DNA of 64,000 nt, taken from NCBI RefSeq assembly GCF_900111125.1, contig NZ_FOGE01000001.1, positions 372,001-436,000 on the forward strand, written 5' to 3'. Source of the stretch: Sphingobium sp. YR768. Its GTDB lineage: Bacteria; Pseudomonadota; Alphaproteobacteria; Sphingomonadales; Sphingomonadaceae. The notes under the pieces are model-generated. The model was not told the DNA's origin. It saw only the letters and a program-made list of their open reading frames with translations, and did not search any database. The position numbers and the translations under genes are program-made. Of this stretch, positions 36,117 to 45,240 are shown one piece after another; position 1 is the first letter of the stretch; the number at the start of each line of letters is the position of its first letter.

Positions 36117-36899
36117 TCAGCGACCCTCCGAAATGGAGCGGGCCTGTTCCAGCCCGGCCTTGAGCGACGCGGTCAGGCCCTCCGCCAGGATCGGCACGGC
36201 GACGGCGAGCAGCACCAGTCCCGCCATCATCGCCACAGGCATGCCGACGGCAAACAGATTGAGCGCCGGCGCCGCGCGCGACAGCATCCCCATCACGATC
36301 TGCACCAGCACCAGAGCGAAGGCGACTGGCAGGGCGACCGTAACCCCGGCCCCCAGCAGCGAACCGCCAAATTCGATCAGATGCCAGATCGTGTCGTTGG
36401 AAATCAGGCCCGCACCCGGCGGAATGGCGACATAGCTTTGCACCAGAAAGCTGATCAGCAGCAGATGGCCGTCCATGCCCAGCAGCAGGAAGGTGGCGAG
36501 GATCGACAGGAAGGTGCCGAGCACCTGCGTCGACTGGCCCGATGCGGGATCGACCATCGCGGCGAAATTGAGGCCCATGGCCGTGCCGATCGTCTCCCCC
36601 GCGACGAAGGCGGCGGCGTAACCGATCTGCACGGCGAACCCCATCGCCATGCCCGCCAGAACTTCGCCCGCGACCAGCATAACGCCTTCGAAACTCGCGA
36701 CGCCATCATGCGGCAACTGAATCGTGACGCTGTTGAGCGCGGCAAGGCCAAGCGCCAGCGACAGTATCAGGCGAAGCTGGAGCGGCACACCCGGCGCACC
36801 GAAGACCGGCGCAGCAATGAAGGCCGCACCCGGCCGGATCATCGCGATCAGCCAGATCCACAATTGCGTTTCGACGCCGGTGAAACCGGGCGCGATCAT
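36117..36899 (-). CDS. fliR: Flagellar export gate protein FliR
   Basis: A 260-residue multi-helix protein of the export gate with FliP and FliQ. The start MIAPGFTGVETQLWIWLIAMIRPGAAFIAAPVFG and FVAGETIGTAMGLNFAAMVDPASGQSTQVLG segments are characteristic. The ATG overlaps the fliQ stop by four bases, so the longer upstream frame is not used. Confidence 0.95.
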   Translation of the reverse strand: MIAPGFTGVETQLWIWLIAMIRPGAAFIAAPVFGAPGVPLQLRLILSLALGLAALNSVTIQLPHDGVASFEGVMLVAGEVLAGMAMGFAVQIGYAAAFVAGETIGTAMGLNFAAMVDPASGQSTQVLGTFLSILATFLLLGMDGHLLLISFLVQSYVAIPPGAGLISNDTIWHLIEFGGSLLGAGVTVALPVAFALVLVQIVMGMLSRAAPALNLFAVGMPVAMMAGLVLLAVAVPILAEGLTASLKAGLEQARSISEGR

Positions 36900-37168
36900 T
36901 GCAGCAGGTCCGGAATCCGCTCGAAGATTTCGCGGGTAAAGTCGGCGATCAGCACCATGATCGATCCGCCGAACAGGGTCAGCATCGCGCCCACGACCAA
37001 TATCTTGGGAATGAAGCTCAACGTCTGTTCGTTGATCGACGTCGCCGCCTGCACCATGCCGATGATCAGGCCCGCGATCAGCGCCGGGATCAGGATGGGC
37101 GCAGCCGCCAGCGCCGTGATCCACAGCGCCTGCTGGGCCAGCCCCATGAAGAAATCGGCGTTTTCCAT
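36896..37168 (-). CDS. fliQ: Flagellar export gate protein FliQ
   Basis: A 90-residue protein with two membrane helices, beginning MENADFFMGLAQQALWITALAAAPILIPAL and containing VQAATSINEQTLSFIPKI, the highly conserved FliQ cytoplasmic loop. It overlaps fliR by four bases and is separated from fliP by a dispersed palindrome. Confidence 0.96.
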   Translation of the reverse strand: MENADFFMGLAQQALWITALAAAPILIPALIAGLIIGMVQAATSINEQTLSFIPKILVVGAMLTLFGGSIMVLIADFTREIFERIPDLLQ

Positions 37169-37184
37169 GTCAGGATATCCAAAA

Positions 37185-37287
37185 TCCGTTCGGGCTGAGC
37201 GAAGTCGAAGCCGTCTGCCGAGCGAAGGCGAGGCCGGAACCTTCGCTCCGCTCCGGCGGGCCCTTCGACAGGCTCAGGGCGAACGGA
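37185..37287. repeat. Dispersed inverted repeat between fliP and fliQ
   Basis: The left arm TCCGTTCGGGCTGAGCGAAG pairs with the right arm CTTCGACAGGCTCAG followed by GGCGAACGGA. It belongs to the same family as the element at 53651. It lies inside what is otherwise a tightly packed operon. Confidence 0.85.
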
Positions 37288-37300
37288 CGTAAAAGTCCCG

Positions 37301-38083
37301 TCATGTCGCGAATGACCCCGCCAGCGATCCCATGGTCAGCGCCCATCCATCCACCAGCACGAACAGCAACAGCTTGAACGGCATGGAGATGATGGTGGGA
37401 GACAACATCATCATGCCCAGCGCCATCAGGGTCGACGCGACGACAAGGTCGATGATCAGGAACGGCAGAAAGATCATGAAGCCGATCTGGAACGCCGTCT
37501 TGAGTTCGCTGGTCACGAAGGCCGGCAGCAGGATCGAGAAGGGAATGTCGGCGGGTGTACGGAAAGCAGGCGCCTCTGCCAGATTCTGGAACAGCTTCAG
37601 GTCGCTTTCGCGAGTCTGCTTGGTCATGAAGCCATGCAGCACCTTGCCCGACCGGCCGACCGCTTCCTCGATGCTGATCTGACCCTTGCCATAGGGATCG
37701 AAGGCCTGCGCGTTGATCGTGTCGATCGCCGGACGCATCACGAACAGCGACAGGAACAGGGCGAGGCCCACCAGCACCTGATTGGGCGGCGTCTGTTGCA
37801 GGCCCAGCGCCTGCCGCAGCAGCGACAGAACGATGATGATGCGGGTGAAGCTGGTCATCATGAGCACCAGCGACGGCAACACCGTCAGCAGGCTCATCAG
37901 GATCAGGATTTGCAGGGACAGCGACATCGAACGGCCGTCGCCCGAAATCTGGCCCATCGCCCGGCTCAGCGCCCCGCCATTATCTACGGGGGCCGTGGGC
38001 ACGGCCTGCGCCAGTGCCGGTTCCACCAATGCAAGTCCGGCAGCGATCAGCACGCCGCCGATCAGCAGCATCCTACCGCGCAC
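37301..38083 (-). CDS. fliP: Flagellar export gate protein FliP
   Basis: A 260-residue protein with a cleavable signal peptide and four membrane helices, forming the export gate core. [55 protein letters not shown] and the C-terminal [20 protein letters not shown] are classical. A GTG at 38083 overlaps fliO by 11 bases; an ATG at 38071 ([18 protein letters not shown]) is an equally plausible start. Confidence 0.95.
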   Translation of the reverse strand: MRGRMLLIGGVLIAAGLALVEPALAQAVPTAPVDNGGALSRAMGQISGDGRSMSLSLQILILMSLLTVLPSLVLMMTSFTRIIIVLSLLRQALGLQQTPPNQVLVGLALFLSLFVMRPAIDTINAQAFDPYGKGQISIEEAVGRSGKVLHGFMTKQTRESDLKLFQNLAEAPAFRTPADIPFSILLPAFVTSELKTAFQIGFMIFLPFLIIDLVVASTLMALGMMMLSPTIISMPFKLLLFVLVDGWALTMGSLAGSFAT

Positions 38084-38336
38084 GATAGGGGTCGCCTTCC
38101 GCGATCTTCTCGATCCGGCCGCGGGTCACGGCGACCAATATCTTCTTGCCCTCAAATTCCACCACGGCCAGCTTGCCGAAGGCGCCCATCGGCAGCGCTT
38201 CGAGCAGCTTGAGCGAGCGATCTCCCTGCCCTGCCATCATGCCGGGCTGATATTTGCGCCACAGCCACAGCGCGCCAAAGGCCATGCCGCCCACCAGCGG
38301 CAGCAGGATCAGCAGTTTGACGAAATACCAGAACAT
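38073..38336 (-). CDS. fliO: Flagellar biosynthesis protein FliO
   Basis: An 87-residue protein with one N-terminal membrane helix ([26 protein letters not shown]) and a short cytoplasmic domain ([30 protein letters not shown]) typical of short FliO. It assists assembly of FliP. The start at 38336 is chosen because the helix begins there. A 73-base gap to fliN holds a CtrA-like half-site. Confidence 0.88.
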   Translation of the reverse strand: MFWYFVKLLILLPLVGGMAFGALWLWRKYQPGMMAGQGDRSLKLLEALPMGAFGKLAVVEFEGKKILVAVTRGRIEKIAEGDPYRAR

Positions 38337-38354
38337 GGATGCCTGCCCGCGACT

Positions 38355-38367
38355 ATGGTTAATATCC
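38355..38367. promoter_or_regulatory. ATGGTTAATAT element upstream of fliO
   Basis: ATGGTTAATATCC (TTAACCAT on the minus strand) matches the CtrA half-site and the copies upstream of flbD and flgG. It lies 19 bases before the fliO start, in the only sizeable gap between fliN and fliO. Confidence 0.45.
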
Positions 38368-38409
38368 GCCTGCGTTCCGCCGTTTCCGGCCCGAACGCAA
38401 GCGCAAAAA

Positions 38410-38745
38410 TCAGCCGCGCCGCTCGATGCCGGCCAGCCGATTCTCGGTCGCGGCGATATCGACGATGCGGATGCCATAGCGACCGTTGACCGTCACGACC
38501 TCGCCCTTGGCGATCAGCGCGCCATTGACCATGATGTCGAGCAGATCGTCGGCCTGCCGGTCCAGTTCCACGATGCTGCCTTCGGCCAGATCCATGACCT
38601 CCGCCAGCCGCAGCGACGTCGACCCGACTTCCACCGACATGCGCACCGGAATGTCGGCCAGCAGCTTGAACTGGCGATTATTGTTCATCCGGCTGACCGG
38701 GTCTTCGATCCGGTCCATCCGGGGGGCTTCGCTCATGTCGCTCAT
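38410..38745 (-). CDS. fliN: Flagellar motor switch protein FliN
   Basis: A 111-residue C-ring protein. The SpoA domain occupies residues 27-105, with LLADIPVRMSVEVGSTSLRLAEVMDLAEGSIVELDR and NGALIAKGEVVTVNGRYGIRIVDI. It forms the lower C-ring and export docking ring. Its start overlaps the fliM stop by four bases. Confidence 0.95.
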   Translation of the reverse strand: MSDMSEAPRMDRIEDPVSRMNNNRQFKLLADIPVRMSVEVGSTSLRLAEVMDLAEGSIVELDRQADDLLDIMVNGALIAKGEVVTVNGRYGIRIVDIAATENRLAGIERRG

Positions 38746-39626
38746 TGATCGGGTTCCTGTGCAAGCTTTTCAATCTGGAAGGCGGCGCGCCCATCCTGTT
38801 CGCCGATCGTACCATGCGCGACGATGCGGTTGCCGACGATCAGCGGCAGCGATCGGCCGATGGTCACCGGAATGACGTCCCCGACCTTCAATTCCATCAG
38901 GTCGGCAAGGGAGAGATTGGGCCGCGCCAGCACGGTGCGCGCGGGCATGCGAATGTCGCGCATCCGGCGAGCGATGCGCGCCTGCCAGACGGGATCTCGA
39001 TGCTCCTCGTCGGTCGGCATGTTGGTGCCGGTCAGCGCCTCGATCACGCGTAGCGCGGACAGGGGGAACAGCAGGTCGATCGGCCATTCCTGATCGCGGG
39101 TGATGGACACGATGAAGCGCTGCAACACCATCTGGTCGCCGGGCTGCGCAGCGGCGGCATAGCCGACCGCGCTTTCGCGCAGGATCAGCCCCTGTTCCAG
39201 CGGCAATATATCGGTCCAGGTTTCGACCATCCGGGCGGTGATGGTGTCGGCAAGCCGGGCGATCAGCCGGTCTTCGGTCGGCGTGAATTCGCCGCGCGTG
39301 GGCAGCGGGCGATTGCCGATGCCACCATAGAAACAGTCGACAAGGGTCGAGATCATCGCCGCGTCCATGCGCAGCAGCATCTGCCCCTTCAGCGGCAGCA
39401 GGCGATAGATGGACAGGCTGCAAAAGGCGGGCACTTCCGCCGTCCACGCCCCGAATTCGAGCACGCGGGTATCCTGCGCCGTCACCAGCGGGCGCACGCC
39501 GGCGATCGGTTCGATCAACGCACGAATACGCCGGCCGAGCTTTTCGCCCAGCCGGTCCAGCCCCGACAGCATGATCGGCGCCTGCGTTTCCCCGCGCCCG
39601 AAGGCGTAGGCCTTTACGTCCGTCAT
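38742..39626 (-). CDS. fliM: Flagellar motor switch protein FliM
   Basis: A 294-residue C-ring protein with a middle CheC-like domain and a C-terminal SpoA domain (RTVLARPNLSLADLMELKVGDVIPVTIGRSLPLIVGNRIVAHGTIG). The N-terminal CheY-binding helix of E. coli FliM (LSQxEIDALL) is not seen; the protein starts MTDVKAYAFGRGETQAPIML and is about 40 residues shorter. Its ribosome binding site lies within a hairpin (see 39631). Confidence 0.92.
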   Translation of the reverse strand: MTDVKAYAFGRGETQAPIMLSGLDRLGEKLGRRIRALIEPIAGVRPLVTAQDTRVLEFGAWTAEVPAFCSLSIYRLLPLKGQMLLRMDAAMISTLVDCFYGGIGNRPLPTRGEFTPTEDRLIARLADTITARMVETWTDILPLEQGLILRESAVGYAAAAQPGDQMVLQRFIVSITRDQEWPIDLLFPLSALRVIEALTGTNMPTDEEHRDPVWQARIARRMRDIRMPARTVLARPNLSLADLMELKVGDVIPVTIGRSLPLIVGNRIVAHGTIGEQDGRAAFQIEKLAQEPDQ

Positions 39627-39630
39627 CTTG

Positions 39631-39658
39631 GTCCCCTGCCCGCATCAGGTCAGGGGAC
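39631..39658 (-). promoter_or_regulatory. Hairpin covering the fliM ribosome binding site
   Basis: On the minus strand GTCCCCTG and CAGGGGAC form a perfect 8-bp stem with a 12-base loop. The second arm contains the Shine-Dalgarno core AGGGGA, five bases before the fliM ATG. Pairing would hide it. Confidence 0.6.
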
Positions 39659-39737
39659 ATCCCGACCCTGTTCAGGCAGGACCATAAATAACGAAAATGG
39701 TAAAATTCAGGTTAATAGGCCCCGGTTGCGGGCTGGC

Positions 39738-40403
39738 TTACTGGATCACGAAGTTCGTGAAATAGACATTATCGACGCCGCCATAGCCTGTCTTTTCCTT
39801 CAGAACCGCGTTTACGATATCGCGAATTTTCTTCTGGAGCATCTGCTTGCCCTGCGGCGTGTCGAGCACTTCCTGCGGCTGCTGCGCCAGCATCATCAGC
39901 ACCTGGCTACGGATCGGCATTTCATGCTGCTTGATCGCGGCAATCACGCGATAGTCATAATAGGTCGACACCGCGACGGTGATCTGGGCGAAGGCGTCCG
40001 TGTCCGACATGTTGGACGTGAAGGGCGCCTGAAGCTGGAAATAGGTCGCCTGATAGGCCGACGGATTGGCCGGGGTCGGCAGGTCCATGCCCTTGCCGGG
40101 CGCATACCCCGCAGACACGACATGATCGCCACCGGCAGCATGGCCGCCGCCCTCGCCACCACCGCCGCCACCTTCACCGGCCCAGCCATGGGCTGTGGCG
40201 ATCGCCTGCGCATCCTCACCAGCCAGAACCAGCACGGGCTTGTTGGGATCTTCCTTCGGACCTTCGGCCTTCGGGCTGAAGAAGCCAGCGGCATAAAGCC
40301 CGCCCGCCGCGCCCGCACCGCCCAGAGCAACACCGACGACCAGCAACAGGATCATCTTCATGCCCCCGCCCTTCTTCTTCTTGGCCTTCGGCTCATCGCT
40401 CAT
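39738..40403 (-). CDS. fliL: Flagellar basal-body protein FliL
   Basis: A 221-residue single-pass inner-membrane protein with a lysine-rich start (KAKKKKGGGMKMILLLVVGVALGGAGAAGGLYAAGFF). A disordered glycine/glutamate-rich linker with a run of glycines follows, then a periplasmic stomatin-like FliL domain (YFQLQAPFTSNMSDTDAFAQITVAVSTYYDYR through VYFTNFVIQ). FliL supports stator function. A 111-base gap separates it from fliM, with a possible CtrA-like TTAA-N7-TTTA at 39701-39715. Confidence 0.93.
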   Translation of the reverse strand: MSDEPKAKKKKGGGMKMILLLVVGVALGGAGAAGGLYAAGFFSPKAEGPKEDPNKPVLVLAGEDAQAIATAHGWAGEGGGGGGEGGGHAAGGDHVVSAGYAPGKGMDLPTPANPSAYQATYFQLQAPFTSNMSDTDAFAQITVAVSTYYDYRVIAAIKQHEMPIRSQVLMMLAQQPQEVLDTPQGKQMLQKKIRDIVNAVLKEKTGYGGVDNVYFTNFVIQ

Positions 40404-40430
40404 TGCATGGTTCCCCCAGGAAAGCGTCCG

Positions 40431-41822
40431 TCACGCAAAGCGTGCGCGCGGCAAGTCGCCGGACATGTCGGCGGCCTGTTCATGGTTAAGAACGACCCCG
40501 TCGCCACTTCCTTTAAGATCCGATGCGATATTTTCGCGCGATTGTCCCCTGCCCTGCATATGCGACTGGGCGGAGGACTGCCCCATCCCTTGACCTTGGC
40601 CCTGACCCTGCCAGCCAGCGGCCTGCCCCTGCTGTTGGGACGAGGTCTGGTTGCCGGTGGAATCCGCGCGCGCGGCCTCCGCGACATGCGGCGCACGCTC
40701 GATTTTCACTTCGCTGATCCGCACGGCGGACAGGCCCGCGTCCAGTTTGAGCCGGTCGCTATCCTGCCGCAGCGCCAGTTCCGCCAACTCGGTCGCGACC
40801 GTCAGACTGACTGCGGTGCCGTTAGTTCCCTGACGGATATCGACCTGAATCGGCCCCAGATGATCGGCGTTGATCTGAAACCGGCCCTGCGCGCCATTGG
40901 CCGACAGCCCGGCTATGTCGCGCGCCAGTCCATCGATCCACTGCCCCGATACGCCCATATCGACCACCTGCGCACCAAGGCTGGCCGACAGGTCGACGGT
41001 CGGCATGGTGGCCGTGGGCTGAGCCAACGTCGCTTGTGGTGCGACCGGCGCAGCCGTGCCGCCCTGCGTCAGGTTGGACAATAGGGCAGCGGGCGCACCG
41101 GCATCGGCTGACGCGGTCGCCTCTACAGTGTCATTCGCAGCACTTTCCTTCGCGCGCGGCGACCGAACGGTCATATGATCGCGCACCATCTGCAACAGCG
41201 ACAGCGGTTGGAACTTGCCCGCCTTGGCAGGCTCCTTCGCCTCGGCCGTCTGCGCCGTCGTCACCGCCTGTGCTGCGACTGGCGCGGCGTTCGCGGTTTC
41301 ACCCTGCGCCGCTTCAACGAGCGATGCAGATTGCGCTATCCCTTGCGGGATATTCGCCATCATCGCCGGTTGGATAGGCGGCGTTGGGGCGAGCGCTACA
41401 GGCGCCTGCGCATCATCATCCGCAGCAGCATCCGTCGTCGCGACCTCAGCCTCGTCATTCGTCTGCGCCACATCCTCTTCTGCCTCGACAGGCAGAGCAA
41501 CTGTCATGTCAGGCACCGCCGCCTCTTTTGCAGCGACAGGCTTTCCCGATGTGTCGACCGGCAACTCTTCGGCAGGCGCGACGATCGCACCGGGGCGGGA
41601 CGCCAGCGCAGCCGCCACGTCCTGCGTCGGCTTTGCCTCGCTCGCGACGGTCGATGCCGATGACTTCGACGGCGCGCTGGCGTCGGTCGTCCGCGCATCC
41701 GCCTTGCGCATCATCCCGGCAAAATCGCTCCGCGACGGCGTGGATGCGCCAGTGGCACTGGCGGTCCCTGCCGTCGCAGCGGCAGGAAAGAGTTTCGCCC
41801 GCAGGCTGGTCAATAACGTCAT
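40431..41822 (-). CDS. fliK: Flagellar hook-length control protein FliK
   Basis: A 463-residue secreted ruler/switch protein. The first 300 residues are Ala/Thr/Asp-rich and low in complexity. The C-terminal domain has the FliK core: LGPIQVDIRQGTNGTAVSLTVATELAELALRQDSDRLKLDAGLSAVRISEVKIE, followed by a Gln/Gly-rich tail. The ATG at 41822 overlaps the fliJ stop by four bases, so the longer frame is rejected. Confidence 0.92.
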   Translation of the reverse strand: MTLLTSLRAKLFPAAATAGTASATGASTPSRSDFAGMMRKADARTTDASAPSKSSASTVASEAKPTQDVAAALASRPGAIVAPAEELPVDTSGKPVAAKEAAVPDMTVALPVEAEEDVAQTNDEAEVATTDAAADDDAQAPVALAPTPPIQPAMMANIPQGIAQSASLVEAAQGETANAAPVAAQAVTTAQTAEAKEPAKAGKFQPLSLLQMVRDHMTVRSPRAKESAANDTVEATASADAGAPAALLSNLTQGGTAAPVAPQATLAQPTATMPTVDLSASLGAQVVDMGVSGQWIDGLARDIAGLSANGAQGRFQINADHLGPIQVDIRQGTNGTAVSLTVATELAELALRQDSDRLKLDAGLSAVRISEVKIERAPHVAEAARADSTGNQTSSQQQGQAAGWQGQGQGQGMGQSSAQSHMQGRGQSRENIASDLKGSGDGVVLNHEQAADMSGDLPRARFA

Positions 41823-42250
41823 GATCCGTTGTCCTGCGACCTTTGCATCCGGCGATAGCGCGGCAGCGCCGCCAGCTTGTTCTCGCGCCATTCCTCCAGT
41901 TCCGCGCGGGCGCGTTCCTTCAGGCGACTGGCGATTTCCTTCTCGCGATTGGCGGCGATGGTCAGGCCCTCATGTGCCTCCACCTTCTTCTTCGCGTCGT
42001 ACAATGCGCCATCGAGCTGCCGCCCGGCCTGTTCCAGCCGGGTCGCCAGTTCCTGCATCGCCGCGAAGGATGCGCCATTGGCCAGCCCTTCCGTCTCGAA
42101 CAGTTCCTTGCGGACCTTGCCGAGGCGCTCGATATTATAGGCGATGCCATTGGCCTCGTCCCGCGCACGCGCCGTTTCGGCCACGGCCATGGCGTGCTGG
42201 ACATGGCGTACGCGGAGCACGCGCTGGCGGCGTCCTACCAGCCCCTTCAT
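41819..42250 (-). CDS. fliJ: Flagellar export protein FliJ
   Basis: A 143-residue, mostly coiled-coil protein that couples the FliI ATPase ring to FlhA. Heptad-rich LGKVRKELFETEGLANGASFAAMQELATRLEQAGRQLDGALYDAKKKVEAHEGLTIAANREKEIASRLKERAR fits. Both ends overlap neighbours by four bases (fliI upstream, fliK downstream). Confidence 0.88.
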   Translation of the reverse strand: MKGLVGRRQRVLRVRHVQHAMAVAETARARDEANGIAYNIERLGKVRKELFETEGLANGASFAAMQELATRLEQAGRQLDGALYDAKKKVEAHEGLTIAANREKEIASRLKERARAELEEWRENKLAALPRYRRMQRSQDNGS

Positions 42251-43575
42251 GCCCCGAACCCGGCAATCAGCGCAGCAGCGCTGGTATCAAGGTCGATCCG
42301 GCTCTTCTGATCCTGCCGAATGAAGTCCAGTATCTCCTGACGGCGACGAACCGCTTCATCGATCACCGGATCATTGCCGGGGCGATAGGCGCCCATCAGG
42401 ATCAGGTCGCGATTTTCCTCATAGGCGGCCCAGAGGCGGCGATAGCCCGCGGCGGCGATACGATGTTCGTCCGGCACCACGTCGGCCATGACGCGCGACA
42501 GCGACTTGCCGATATCGATCGCCGGGAAGATCGCCTGTTCCGACAGGCTGCGCGACAGCACGAAATGCCCGTCGACAATGGCGCGGGCGGCGTCGACGAT
42601 CGGATCGTCGGTATCGTCGCCATCGGCCAGAACGGTATAGAGCGCGGTGATCGATCCGCCGCTACGGGAATCGACACCGGCGCGCTCCACCAGACGCGGG
42701 ATCAGCGCCAGCGCCGAGGGCGGATAGCCCTTCATCGCCGGCGGTTCGCCCAGCGCCAGCCCGATTTCGCGCTGCGCATGGGCGCAGCGGGTCAGGCTGT
42801 CGATCAGCAGCAGCACCTTCTTGCCACGGGCGCGATAATATTCGGCAATCGCAGTCGCGCGCGCGGCCGCGCGCAGGCGCAGCACAGGCGGATGATCGGC
42901 CGGCACGGCAACGACGATGCTCTTGTGCATCGCGTGCTTCAGCTTGGTTTCCAGAAAATCGCTGACTTCGCGACCGCGTTCGCCGATCAGGCCGACGACG
43001 ACGATATCCGCTTCGGCGCCCGCGATCATCTGGCCCATCAGCACGGACTTGCCGACGCCCGAACCGGCGATGATGGCGATACGCTGGCCCCGCCCGGCGG
43101 TCAGCAGCGCGTTGACCGCGCGCACACCCAGATCGAAGGCTTCGGTAACACGGCCCCGATCGAGCACATTGCCCTTCACGCCGTTGAGCGGCCAGGTGCC
43201 GCCAGCGATGATCGGCCCCTTGCGGTCGAGCGGCTGGCCCATGGCGTCGACCACCCGGCCGATCAGCCCATCGCCCACCTGCACCATGTTCGCCTGACTG
43301 TCCGGCTCGACCCGAATGCCATTTTCCAGCGGCGCGTCGGCGTCCAGCGGAACCAGCAGGGTGCGATCACCCCGAAAGCCGACGACTTCGGCGCGGCAGA
43401 CCGATCCGTCGCTTGCCAGCACGCGCGCACCCGAACCGATCGGACGGCGGAAGCCGGTGACTTCCAGCATACCCGCATCATGGCTGACCAGCCGACCCAC
43501 ATGGCGCGGCTGGCGGTTCTGCACCTGCAAATGATCGAACAGCGTTTCCGCCTGCGCCAGCGCAGCGCGGATCAT
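42247..43575 (-). CDS. fliI: Flagellum-specific ATPase FliI
   Basis: A 442-residue F1-beta-like ATPase that energises unfolding and delivery of export substrates. Walker A is AGSGVGKSVLMGQM and Walker B is VLLLIDSLTR; MGQPLDRKGPI, RGREVSDFLE and SGSITALYTVLADGDDTDDPIVDAARAIVDGHFVLSR are also present. It is between fliH and fliJ, each with four-base overlaps. Confidence 0.97.
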   Translation of the reverse strand: MIRAALAQAETLFDHLQVQNRQPRHVGRLVSHDAGMLEVTGFRRPIGSGARVLASDGSVCRAEVVGFRGDRTLLVPLDADAPLENGIRVEPDSQANMVQVGDGLIGRVVDAMGQPLDRKGPIIAGGTWPLNGVKGNVLDRGRVTEAFDLGVRAVNALLTAGRGQRIAIIAGSGVGKSVLMGQMIAGAEADIVVVGLIGERGREVSDFLETKLKHAMHKSIVVAVPADHPPVLRLRAAARATAIAEYYRARGKKVLLLIDSLTRCAHAQREIGLALGEPPAMKGYPPSALALIPRLVERAGVDSRSGGSITALYTVLADGDDTDDPIVDAARAIVDGHFVLSRSLSEQAIFPAIDIGKSLSRVMADVVPDEHRIAAAGYRRLWAAYEENRDLILMGAYRPGNDPVIDEAVRRRQEILDFIRQDQKSRIDLDTSAAALIAGFGA

Positions 43576-44231
43576 GCCTTACCCTCCATGTCGTCCATCA
43601 AGGCGCGCAGGCGGGACAGGCGCACATCCGGGCCATCCTCGACCCAGCCGTCAGCGGTTTCCAGCCGCACGCAGCCACGCTGCATGCTCTTGTCCGCAAT
43701 CATCGGCACGCCGATCGCTTCATTTTTCAGCAAATCCGCATCATCGGGATGCAAATGCAACGCGCTCTTGTCCTGATTGCTCTCGATGAAGGCGGCGACG
43801 GTGTCGCAGCGCTGTAGCAGCCGCTCCATATCGATTTCGACTTCGCCGACAATCTGTTCGACCAGCCGGACCACGGTGGCGGACAACATGGTGGACAGCA
43901 TGCCACTAGGCGCGGGCGCCAGCAGTTCCAGCGCTTCGGTCAGGCGATTGCGCGTTTCAGCGTCAGCGGCACAGGCCTGCGCGGTGATGCGCGATCCCTC
44001 GTCAAACCCCTGGGTGAAGGCCTCCATGCGGGCCTCCTCCATCAGGTCGATGCCGGCATTGGGGTCTTCTTCCTCCAGCGCTGCTTCCATCGCGGCGCGG
44101 ACCGTGGCGGTCTGCTGCGCAGGCAGCGCGGTGTAGAGACTGCGAAAACCGCCGCTTTCCGCCGGACGAAAACCGGCGACCGCAACCGGCGCAAAATCCT
44201 GAACCGCTTCGGCACCCCAAATCTTAGACAA
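43572..44231 (-). CDS. fliH: Flagellar assembly protein FliH
   Basis: A 219-residue regulator of FliI. It has an acidic central helix (AAMEAALEEEDPNAGIDLMEEARMEAFTQGFDEGSRI) and a C-terminal domain with LVEQIVGEVEIDMERLLQRCDTVAAFIE and LHLHPDDADLL, typical of FliH/YscL. It overlaps fliG and fliI. Confidence 0.9.
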   Translation of the reverse strand: MSKIWGAEAVQDFAPVAVAGFRPAESGGFRSLYTALPAQQTATVRAAMEAALEEEDPNAGIDLMEEARMEAFTQGFDEGSRITAQACAADAETRNRLTEALELLAPAPSGMLSTMLSATVVRLVEQIVGEVEIDMERLLQRCDTVAAFIESNQDKSALHLHPDDADLLKNEAIGVPMIADKSMQRGCVRLETADGWVEDGPDVRLSRLRALMDDMEGKA

Positions 44232-45240
44232 AGTCGTTGCCCTTCCCGCCGAGCATGATGGTGCCGGCGTCGGCCATGCGACGCGCGGTGGCGATGATCA
44301 GCTTCTGCGCGTCGATCACTTCGGCCAGGCGGATCGGCCCGCGTTCCTCGATCTCGTCGGCAATCGCCTGCGCGGCGCGGGCGGACATGCAGCTAAAGAT
44401 CTTGCCCTTCAGCATGTCGGTCGTGCCCTTGAGCGCCACCACCAGCACCTGGCTGTCGACTGTGCGCATCAGCGTGCCCAGATTCTTATCATCCATGTCG
44501 ATCAGGTTATCGAAGACGAACATTTCCTCTTCGATGGTCTGGGCGATCATCTTGTCGCGCTTGGCGACGGCCTTCATGATCCGCTGCTCATTATCCTTGC
44601 GGACATTGTTCATGATCGCAGCCGCTTCGACCGTGCCGCCGCGCTGCGACGCCGCGCCCTGCTTGCTGACCGGACCGCGCAGCAGCAACTGCTCCAGATC
44701 CTCCAGCGCCTCATTCGACACCGGGCCAAGCGTGGCGATGCGATAGACGATCTCTTCCTGATATTCGGACGGCAGCAATTGCAGCACGTCGGCGGCGACC
44801 GGCGCCTCCAGATGCGCCAGGACGATCGCCATGATCTGCGGATGCTCCGATTCGATCAGGACTGCAATTTCCTTGGCATCCATCCACTTCAGCATTTCCA
44901 GCTGGGTGGAGCGGGTCGGCGGCGTGATGCGCGCCAGGATGGTTTCGGCGCGTTCCTCGCCCAATGCCTTGGTCATCGCGCCGCGAATATGGCGGGTCGC
45001 GCCATAGCCGATGGTGGTGCGCTTCTTCGCCTTGGTCACGAAATGATCGAGCGCCTCGTTCACTTCTTCGGGGTCGACATCCTGCACGTCATACATGGCG
45101 TAACCAAGCTGGCGGACTTCTTCCGGCTCCAGTCGCGACAGGATCTGGGCGGCCTCATCCTCGTTGAACAGCATCAGCAGGACGGCGGCGGCGGCGCTGC
45201 CCTTGAGCGCCTCGGGACGGCCGGGGACGATCTCAGGCAT
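44224..45240 (-). CDS. fliG: Flagellar motor switch protein FliG
   Basis: A 338-residue rotor protein carrying torque. ALKGSAAAAVLLMLFNEDEAAQILSRLEPEEVRQLGYAMYD, the middle EHPQIMAIVLAHLEAPVAADVLQLLP (EHPQ motif) and the C-terminal charged helix LVVALKGTTDMLKGKIFSCMSARAAQAIADEIEERGPIRLAEVIDAQKLI are present. The ATG at 45240 overlaps the fliF stop by eight bases. Confidence 0.97.
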   Translation of the reverse strand: MPEIVPGRPEALKGSAAAAVLLMLFNEDEAAQILSRLEPEEVRQLGYAMYDVQDVDPEEVNEALDHFVTKAKKRTTIGYGATRHIRGAMTKALGEERAETILARITPPTRSTQLEMLKWMDAKEIAVLIESEHPQIMAIVLAHLEAPVAADVLQLLPSEYQEEIVYRIATLGPVSNEALEDLEQLLLRGPVSKQGAASQRGGTVEAAAIMNNVRKDNEQRIMKAVAKRDKMIAQTIEEEMFVFDNLIDMDDKNLGTLMRTVDSQVLVVALKGTTDMLKGKIFSCMSARAAQAIADEIEERGPIRLAEVIDAQKLIIATARRMADAGTIMLGGKGNDFV

